Positions 25,739 to 35,100 of a DNA stretch of 64,000 nt are shown in pieces. The position numbers and the translations under genes are program-made. Under the pieces are notes generated by a model that had not been told where the DNA came from, did not search any database, and worked only from the letters and a program-made list of their open reading frames with translations. The DNA is from a virus. The stretch spans positions 62,001 through 126,000 of the IMG/VR virus record IMGVR_UViG_3300023176_005537, one strand, 5' to 3'. Each line of letters opens with the position of its first letter. Positions within the stretch are counted from its first letter, which is position 1.

Positions 25739-27553
25739 ATGGCTTTTAAAAATAAAAGACCACCAATTGACTACACAGCAAGAGATTTTCAATCAATTAG
25801 AGAAGCTTTAGTTGACCACGCAAGAAGATATTATCCAGATACTTTTCAGGATTTCGACACTTCTGGTTTCGGCTCTTTGATGATTGATACAGTTTCTTAT
25901 ATTGGTGACACTCTTTCTTTCTTTTTGGATTACCAAGCGAATGAAACGTTCTTGGAAACAGCTTTGGAAGAAGAAAGCATTCTTAAAATTGGAAAGCAAA
26001 TGGGTTATCGCTATTCTGCTTCTGGGGTCTCCACTGGGTTGGTTGAAATTTATGTTGAAATTCCAGCAAATACAGATGGAACTCCAAATACAAACTATCT
26101 TCCGATTGTCAAGAAAGGCTCCACCTTTGCGTCTGTCGATGGCGGTGTTTTTACTCTAACTGATGATGTTAACTTCAATGATACAAACGCAGATATTCTT
26201 CTTTCCAAGGTTGATGAGACAACTGGTGTTCCAACTTTTTATGTTCTAAGAAAAGCCGGCGAAGTCGTCTCGGGGACGGAACAGTCTGAGGCGGCTCTGA
26301 TTGAAGGCTTTGAGGCGTTCAATAAAATTGAAGTTGGGGAAAATGTTGAAGGTGAAATAATTGAAATCATCTCAGTTTTTGACACCGAGGGGAATGAGTA
26401 TTTTGAGGTTGATTCTCTTTCACAAGATATTATTTACAAAGCATTTTCAAATAAAGATACATCTACAAACAGCATGGTTCCAAACATTTTAAAGCCATTG
26501 GTTGTACCCAGAAGATTTACGGTTGAAAGAACATCCACTGGTCAGGTATTTTTACAATTTGGAGGCGGAAGTGAATCGGATACGTTGAATGATCAGATTT
26601 CTGATCCTTCTTCTGTTGCTCTTCAACAAAGAGGAAAGAATTACATTTCTTCAACTTATTTTGATCCAAATGTTTTGTCTTATCATGATAAGTTGGGAAT
26701 TGGACCATCAAACACCACACTGGATATTACTTACCTTGTGAACAACGAAGTTCTTTCAAACGCCTCTGTTGGAGCAGTAAATCAAGTTTTGTCTACCACT
26801 TTGGAGTTTAATGACGAAGAAACGTTGGACGAAACAAAAGTTTCAGATGTTCGCGGCGGGGTCGAGGTGGACAACGAAAAAGCAATCTCAGGTGACGTTT
26901 CAGCGCCTACAGCAGATGAATTAAGGCAGCGAGTTATTGGCTCCTTTTCAACTCAGAACAGAGCGGTAACAAGAGAAGATTATATCTATCTTTCTTATTT
27001 AATGCCGGCTTCTTTGGGTGCTGTGAAAAGAGCAAATGCAGTGAGAGACTCAGACTCTCAAAAAAGAAATTTAAACTTATACATCTTATCAGAAGATACA
27101 GAAGGCAATTTTTCAACAGCCTCTTCTGTTTTGAAAAACAATCTTCGCACTTGGTTGTCCAGATACAAAATGATCAATGACACTGTTGATGTTTTTGATG
27201 CGAAGATTATAAACTTGGGTATTAATTTTTCTGTATTGGCAGAGGAAGACACAAACAAATTTGATGTTTTACAGCTTTGCATCGACAAATTAACAGAAGA
27301 TTTAACCGAAAGAAAGTTCGATATTGGAGAAAATTTCAATATTATTGAAGTATACAAGAGCTTAAAAGAGTTGGAAGAAGTGGTAGACGTTTTAGATGTT
27401 GAAATTGTCTCAAAGTTTGGCTCTCCTTACACTGACTTATTCTTAAGCATTGATGAGGCTCTCACTTCTGACGGTAGGGTGGTGGTTTGTCCTGATAATG
27501 CTGTTTTTGAAATTAAATTCCCTGAATCTGATATTAAAGGAACTGTGAAGTAA
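25739..27553 (+). CDS. gp6: Baseplate wedge protein gp6-like (baseplate J family)
   Basis: 604 residues. The N-terminus PIDYTARDFQSIREALVDHARRYYPDTFQDFDTSGFGSLMIDTVSYIGDTLSFFLDYQANETFLETA is a very clear gp6/gpJ start. The middle beta-rich part and the segment TADELRQRVIGSFSTQNRAVTREDYIYLSYLMP (about 385-417) are also conserved. gp6 forms the ring that closes the baseplate and controls sheath contraction. AAGGAAA precedes the start, and the stop overlaps the next start (TAATG). Confidence 0.93.
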   Translation: MAFKNKRPPIDYTARDFQSIREALVDHARRYYPDTFQDFDTSGFGSLMIDTVSYIGDTLSFFLDYQANETFLETALEEESILKIGKQMGYRYSASGVSTGLVEIYVEIPANTDGTPNTNYLPIVKKGSTFASVDGGVFTLTDDVNFNDTNADILLSKVDETTGVPTFYVLRKAGEVVSGTEQSEAALIEGFEAFNKIEVGENVEGEIIEIISVFDTEGNEYFEVDSLSQDIIYKAFSNKDTSTNSMVPNILKPLVVPRRFTVERTSTGQVFLQFGGGSESDTLNDQISDPSSVALQQRGKNYISSTYFDPNVLSYHDKLGIGPSNTTLDITYLVNNEVLSNASVGAVNQVLSTTLEFNDEETLDETKVSDVRGGVEVDNEKAISGDVSAPTADELRQRVIGSFSTQNRAVTREDYIYLSYLMPASLGAVKRANAVRDSDSQKRNLNLYILSEDTEGNFSTASSVLKNNLRTWLSRYKMINDTVDVFDAKIINLGINFSVLAEEDTNKFDVLQLCIDKLTEDLTERKFDIGENFNIIEVYKSLKELEEVVDVLDVEIVSKFGSPYTDLFLSIDEALTSDGRVVVCPDNAVFEIKFPESDIKGTVK

Positions 27554-29118
27554 TGGCCATTAAAAGATATTTAGCAGATGCCGACAATACAATTACAAAT
27601 GCTTTTGATTCAAGCTTGATTTTAGCTAATAGGGGCACTGTCTCTAACATGGGTAGAGCCGACATTCTTGAAGTTTTTTCAATTTATGATCAAATTTCAG
27701 GCTCAGATTTTGGAGAAAGTCAAGAATTATCAAGAGTTTTGGTTAACTTCCCTATCACAACTGTTTCGGCAGACAGAACAGCAGGAAAAATTCCAGCAGC
27801 CGGCTCTGTTTCTTTTTATCTTCGTATGTTTAACGCAGAGCACTCTGAAACTCTTCCAAGAGACTATAAAATGACCATTCAAGCGGTTTCTAGATCTTGG
27901 GAAGAGGGTGAAGGTTTGGATATGGATAACTATACAGACCAAACTTACAACAAATTGGAAGGTTCAAACTGGATTTCTGCTTCTCTGGGAACTGCTTGGA
28001 CTTCTGTTGGTGGCGATTATCACGCTTCGCCTTCTTACACTGCTTCTTTTGGCAGAAAAGGAACAGAAAACATTGAAGTTGACATTACAAGTTTAGTAGA
28101 ACAGTGGCTAGATGGGACAAAAACAAACTATGGAGTTGGGGTAAGATTAAGTTCTTCTTATGAAGCTTACTATTCCTCCTCAACTGGGCAGAACTCAAGT
28201 TCTTTTATACATAATACGGATGGCGCTCAAAGATCTTACTACACAAAAAAGTTTTTTGCAAGAGAGTCCGAATTCTTTTATAGAAGGCCAATCCTTGAAG
28301 CAAGGTGGGACTCCAGAATTGAAGATGATCGCAATTATTTCTTTTATTCGTCTTCGCTAGCACCTGCTGCTGACAACCTTAATACGATCTACCTCTACAA
28401 CTACGTTAGAGGGCGCTTGGCAAATATTCCATCTGTTGGCCAAGGAGCCATTCTTGTCAGTCTTTATTCAGGCTCTTCCAATGACACTGCCCCGTCTGGT
28501 TCAAAATTATTGCTTCCAGCGGGCGGAGGAGTGGTTTCTACGAATGATCTCAATGTAACTGGGGGCTGGGTATCAACTGGGATTTATAGTGCCTCATTCG
28601 CCGTTACAGCAGCCTCTACGCCTGTCGCCACTTTGTATGATGTTTGGCACTCTGGCGGGGTGGAGTTCAAAACAGGGTCAATTTCACCTCAAACCTTTGA
28701 TGCGCTTGGCTACAACGACAATAGAAAATACGTTATCAATGTTACCAATCTTAAAAAGTCATATGATACATCAGAAACTGGAAAATTTAGACTTTTTGTT
28801 CGTGAAAAAAACTGGAACCCAAATATTTATACTAGAGCGGTTGCCGCCCAATCAACTTTACCGATTGTTAGTGCCTCTTACAAAGTGATAAGAGTAGCAG
28901 ACAACTATGAGGTTATTGGTCACGGCACCGGCTCCACTACAAATCACACTCTTATGTCCTATGATTCAGAAGGCAACTACTTTGACTTGGACATGTCAAT
29001 GTTAGAACCCGGATATATGTACGGTTTAAAATTTGCCTTTTACAATGATGCTGTTGGTGATTACCAAGAGCAAAAAGGCATCTTCAAATTTAGAGTAGAA
29101 GAAGACAATAATGAGTAA
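27553..29118 (+). CDS. Beta-rich virion protein (DNRLRE/CBM-like domain)
   Basis: 521 residues. The first 240 residues have the outline of a jelly-roll domain like DNRLRE modules: SRVLVNFPIT, then FYLRMFNAEHSETLPRDYKMTIQAVSRSWEEGEG, NWISASLGTAWTSVGGDY, IEVDITSLVEQWLDG and NYGVGVRLSSSYEA. The remainder is also beta-rich with many Ser/Thr. It lies between gp6 and the 2818-aa protein, so it is probably a wedge- or fibre-associated adhesin-like component. No T4 counterpart recognised. Confidence 0.7.
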   Translation: MAIKRYLADADNTITNAFDSSLILANRGTVSNMGRADILEVFSIYDQISGSDFGESQELSRVLVNFPITTVSADRTAGKIPAAGSVSFYLRMFNAEHSETLPRDYKMTIQAVSRSWEEGEGLDMDNYTDQTYNKLEGSNWISASLGTAWTSVGGDYHASPSYTASFGRKGTENIEVDITSLVEQWLDGTKTNYGVGVRLSSSYEAYYSSSTGQNSSSFIHNTDGAQRSYYTKKFFARESEFFYRRPILEARWDSRIEDDRNYFFYSSSLAPAADNLNTIYLYNYVRGRLANIPSVGQGAILVSLYSGSSNDTAPSGSKLLLPAGGGVVSTNDLNVTGGWVSTGIYSASFAVTAASTPVATLYDVWHSGGVEFKTGSISPQTFDALGYNDNRKYVINVTNLKKSYDTSETGKFRLFVREKNWNPNIYTRAVAAQSTLPIVSASYKVIRVADNYEVIGHGTGSTTNHTLMSYDSEGNYFDLDMSMLEPGYMYGLKFAFYNDAVGDYQEQKGIFKFRVEEDNNE

Positions 29119-32100
29119 AAAAGACCTTTTCAAAAAACAAAATCCAAATAAGTTCATTTCGTCTGCCAATTATGACAAATTGAAAGAAGAAGTGGAATCC
29201 AAAGACTTCATCAAAGAAAAGATTAAAACTCAAAAATCTTTCACACCAAGAACGGACTTTTCAAAGCCAGAAAACTTTGCTAGGTATGGGTTGGCAGAAG
29301 AATATTATCGAACTTCTGTTGAATATATCTACAATTCTTATCCTTATGATGGTTCTCTGTACGAAAGAGAAGATTGGTACAACAGGGGAACTTATTTAGA
29401 TCAATACATTTTTGAAAATCTCTATCCTAGAACAAACGGATACGTTGTCTTGGGTGATGGCTGGGGTACGCAAGACGCTACTGTAGGTGATTATTCTTTA
29501 TCAACACAGTCAGAATACATTGGATTTACCGGCGGGCCGCATTTGGGCTTTGACCCTGACGGTGATCGAGCAAAATCCAAAGCAAACTTGTTTAAAGCGT
29601 CAAAAAACAGAGAAAACAACCTTAAATTAGACCTTGAAGATGGCGTAACTGTTGAATTTTGGTTGAAAAAAGGTGCTTTTAACAACGCTTTGACCAAAAA
29701 AGAAGTGCTTTTTGATCTTTGGAACAACAATTTGTCGTCCTCTGCGGACTATGGAAGGCTCACAATCGAGCTTTCAGCCTCCGCAGTACCGTCTGATCCC
29801 GTCTTTTTGGTCACTTGCCAGTCCGGAACAGTCGGATATTTCCAAGAAGAGATTGGAAATTTAACAACAGCGGCCATTGCAGACGACAATTGGCACCATT
29901 ACGCTGTTTCTTTTGCTTCTGCATCCAGCGGTGTCAGTACAAAGTTTTATAGAGATGGCCAGTACGTCGAAGAGAAGGTTTTAGGAACAGCATTTAGCGA
30001 TGCAACAGCCGCAAAGATGTCTGCTAACATTGGTGCTCTTGTCAATGCGCCTTCTGGTAATGTTTATCACGGCGAAGAGATGCTTGGCTACGGTAAAGTT
30101 CTTTCTTCTTCGTTTGACGAGTTCCGATATTGGAAAACAGAAAGAAATGCAAAGCAAATTTTCCAAAACTACAACAATCAAGTTGGTGGCGGGACAAACA
30201 CTGATGACGCAAACACGCTCCTAGGGGTCTATTTTAAGTTTAACGAGGGTGTGACAGGTACAGACACGGATAAGACCGTTTTGGACTATTCTGGGCGTGT
30301 TTCCAACGGTTCTTGGACAGGATATGAAGCAGGCGATCGCAACGTTGGCTCTGCAATCGTTTCAGCAAGCGCATCTTCGTACGAATACAAAGATCCAATC
30401 ATCTATTCTTTCCACCCTGATGTTTCGACTTTGAAGTCAAACTTGGAAAATAGCGGCTCGGTTCACGACAACCTAAACACATCAGCCCTTTTCTTCTCGC
30501 TTCCTTCTTGGATTATTGAAGAAGATGAGTCTTATGGTGGAGAGAACCTTCGTCATTTAACTCAAATAATGGGAAGCTATCTGGATACACTTTATCTTCA
30601 AATTGAAGAGTTGAAAGACATTAAGTCTGTTGAATATACTTCCGGCTCTGTCAAGCCTCTTCCGTTTGGGGACAGGCTTCTTTCTGACAAAGGTATGTTG
30701 GTTCCGGAACTGTTCGTTGATATGGATATTGTCGAACAGCTTTACAACAGAAACGAAAAAACAGATTATCAAACTGATCTAACAAAGATCAAAAACAAGA
30801 TCTACGAAAACCTTTACAATAACTTAACTCACATCTACAAGTCCAAAGGGACTTATGACTCTTTTAGAAATACCCTGAATAGTCTTGGCATCTCACAAAA
30901 GATTGTGGATATTAATCTCTACTCGAACAACGCACAGTACGAGATTTTAGACAATACAAAGTTGATTATGGACAACAAAAAGAAAATCAACTTTAAAGAT
31001 CCAGACAACAACTCGGCAACCATTCATCAGTTTAGTTCATCGGCAGAGCCAAGCAAATCATTTATTTCAGGCTCTGGGGTTGGTAAATATTACTACACCC
31101 CGATTACAATTGATTCTTGTTTGACGCTACCTTCTGATAAGATTGGAGCAAACTTTTATTATCAAGCGATAACAAATTCTTACTTGACTTGTTCTTTGTT
31201 TGGCTTTCACGATGTTGACGAAACACAGGCCGAGACAGATTTAACTTGGTTGGCAAGTGATCAAAATCAAGTTCAAGCACACGCTATTAGACCAACTTTG
31301 AAGACACCAGATGGTTATTTCTTGTTGACTGGTTCAGTTGGTGGTGCAAATATTGAATTAACCAGCAGCACTGTGAAAGATCTTTTCACAAATACAAACT
31401 GGAACGTGTCAGTTCGCTTTAAACATATCAATTACCCTCTGACACAAAGGGTGTCGGGCGCTTTTGATGTTGACGCAGATGCTTATCTCTTGGAGTTTTC
31501 CGGCTATAATGCTTCAACAAACTACATTGAAAATGAATTTAAAGTAACAGCATCAGTAAGCGAAGTACAAGGCCTTCTTTTTTCCGAAGCATCAAAAAGA
31601 CTTTATGTTGGAGCACACAGAGAGAACTTTACTGGCTCTGTTTATCAAAACGGATACTCTTTTGCGAAGATTTCAAATATCAATTTCTGGTATAACTACC
31701 TTTCTGATAATGACTTGAAATCTCATTTAAGAGATCTTCACAATTACGGGATAACGAACAGCGAAAGAGACGCTTATCTCTTGGATTCAAACTATCCAAC
31801 GAAAGTTAAGAACATTGATACTTTGATGTTGCGTTGGGATTTTGAGACCGTAACAGGTTCAGACTCCTCCGGAAACTTTACTGTAAATGATCTTGGAAAC
31901 TTCCAAGGAGATACAGAAAATCAGTATTACCACAGTGGAAAAGGCTTTGGTTTCGAAGCATCTTCTACAGATGTTGTTAAGAAAGAAAAGGTTGCAACCT
32001 ACAAGTTAGCACCTTATGATACAGTATCTTCCAATGAGATGATTTCCATCTTGTCGCAAGACGATGATGTGTTTTCTTTGGATAAAAGACCCATCAACTA

Positions 32101-35100
32101 TTACTTTGCAGCAGAAAAAAGCTTTTACAAAGCAGTTGATGATCGTATTTTGGAATACTTCTCGACCTTGAAAGACTTCAACAACTTGGTTGGTGAAACT
32201 GCAAACAGATATAGGCCAGAATATAAACAATTGAAGAAGTATAGGCAATATTTCTTCAACAAAGTCCAGAACGAATTGGACTTTGAAAGATTTTTAGATT
32301 ACTACAAGTGGGTTGATACCAGTATTGCAATGGTGATCGAGCAATTGATCCCTGCGACTGCCGAGTTTTCAAGCACAGTTTGGAATGTTATTGAAAGTCA
32401 CGTTTTGGAAAGAAACAAGTTCCAACATAAACTGCCTGTAATCAAGCCACAGACTGTTTATGAGACGACAATACAAGCTGCGCCAAACTCTTATCCTTTT
32501 TCAACAAAAGGCAACAAGGCGTTGAACTTGCAAAATGCTAATCCGCTGACTGCTAGTTCATTTTTGTCTGCATCTGTGGGGGCTCAATCAACGTTTTTCC
32601 TTTCGGGAACGGTGAAGAACATTGCGAGCATAAACACCAACAATGTAAACAGAAAACTTTATATCTCTGGCTCGGATCAATTGAATACAATTGGCGTTCC
32701 TAGAACCCTCCTGAAAGACCAAAAAGGAAGTGTCGCTTCTGATGGTTTCCATTCGGTAATGATCACAGAGATCAAAGGAAACGACGATTACTTCCTAGAT
32801 CCTTTTGCTTCCGTTGTTACAACAACGGACTCCATTCAAATCTCCGGAGTTGTTGATTATACTTTGCCAACAAGACTATCGCAGCCCCAGTTTATAAGAA
32901 CTAGATTTGCTGCTCCCGGCGGTTATGAAGTAACTTCCTTGGGTTATTTGGATTTTGAGACAAGTCAATACTCTGTCTATAACAATATGAACTATAGAAA
33001 CGCTATTGTTCGCAAAGCTTTGGATGAGATTTACAGTGCGCCAGATGATGATCCAACAATCTTGGCAAATCCCGAAGATGGTTCTTACTTTTTGGGTGTC
33101 TATCGCAACCCAAGAAAAGAATACGTCACATCAGCAGCCGGATTTGTAACGCAATCTTTCTTTGATAATGGATTTGTTCAATACCCCATCCCAGCGTCTG
33201 ATTTGCAGTATGATTGGATTGAAAAAAGCTACTCTTCTTCAAACTTGGAGTTTCTTTTGAACCAGACTGGTTCGGAAGAGATTACATTCAAGCCGGAAAC
33301 TTTCTTTTCTTGGGTTGCAAGTCCCGGTTCGGCAACAAACATTTATGGAGCAGAGGTTAATTCTAACACAAACACATCAACAGTGGTACTAGAAACGCCT
33401 TCTGCCAGTAACAACTATTTTAGTTCTATTGGAAAGTTTGGTTACAACACTTGGCTTCAGACTAGAAATGGTGATAGTTTAGTTGTACGGACACACAAAA
33501 AGAATAATACATTATCTGTTGATGATAGACTTCCGATTTTGCAGTTGGAAAACTCCAATGGTCAGAGAGTTGTTGAAAAAGGTTTGGTTGCCAATTCGTT
33601 CACAAATTATACCGAGCCCCTAGTGATCAAAAAGTACAAACCAATTCGTCACGTCTTTGTTTTGAACACAGAGGCAGAAGAATTTATTGAAGTTCAAAGT
33701 TCGTATGCCGGAAAGTTGGCTTCATTCTCTAACCGAGAATTGAATGCGAAGTTCAATTTAGACAATGTGAAAGTTGATACTGGATATGAAAAAGTAAAAC
33801 AACTTTATCTTAACAATGCAAAGATTGATGGAAACCCAATCAAAGGATGGACTTCTGTCGAATATTCAGAAAGAGTTTGGCCAAAAGAAAAGTTTGAAGG
33901 CGTGAGTTCTCACAGAGATAAGCCAAACTATGATTCAACCAGTGAGCAATTGCTAGACATTTTGGGAACTGCTAATACATTCTGGCAAAAAGAGGGTGAG
34001 CAAACCATAAGAAAACGTGGCGGTCGTTTGGATGCTGAAGTGCGAAAAGCACCAGTTTATACTAATGCTAAAAACTCAATGGGTCATAAATCAATTTATT
34101 CTGAAAATGTGTTTCCATTGTCAGATTATGCGGTTACACCGGAAGAAGATCGCTACTTCGATGGCGAAGAGTTCTATATAGCATCTGCAAACGCTGGAAC
34201 TTCAGGACTGGGCGGGTTACCGGCTACATTCACTGTTGGTGATAAAGTAACTTTTACCATTAATGAAACAGCATACGAATTAACAGCGTCAGCAACAGAT
34301 AATGATGGTTATAATAGTTGGTTTAGGCATACAGAGTATGGTCAAAGTTTACAATATTTGGCAAATACGATCAACCAACACCCGATCGTTTCGCAACACG
34401 TTCTTGCTGGGCATCTGATTATTAGCTCTTCTTCGCCGGCAGACTCTCATAAGTTGGGTCTTTATTTGACCACCCCCAATGGAGGCAACAATATCTCTGT
34501 CGAGGTTAGCTCCAGCGAGGAGGGTGCTTGGGTAGAGACGTCTGGCCCTAATGTTCGCACTGTCTATTCAAAAGAAGATGGAGAGTTAAACTCTTCTTTT
34601 TATGCTTTCTATACTCCTGTGAAGTATAAAGAAAATTATTTTTATCAAACAAAAGAATTTGGACACGCTGCTCCTTTGAACAACCGTGGCTTTAAAAACG
34701 AAGGTATTTTTGGCTCTGGGCGAGCAATGAAAAACGCACAATACCTTGTGGACTTTGGATTAGACGAGTTAGCAGTCGCGGGTATTACAATTACAGCGTC
34801 TGTTTCCTCTTCTTTGTTTGCCGATGGCATCTATAATCACTACTTGCCAACTGCATCTTTATCTTATGTTAATAAGGTTAAATCGCCGGTTGGAACGGGC
34901 TCGGTTTATCAGTTGAGGGAGATTACTCCCTACCACGGGCACACATACAGAGTGCCTGCTTTGAGTGAGAGAGAGCCTTTCTTTGCTTCTTTTGCAGAGT
35001 ATAATGAGAGTATTAAGTTTCTCACGGATGACTACGCTATTGTACCAGAATTCAACATTTCAGAGCATATGCCTTACTATGTTGATCAGAAAGGTGCAAA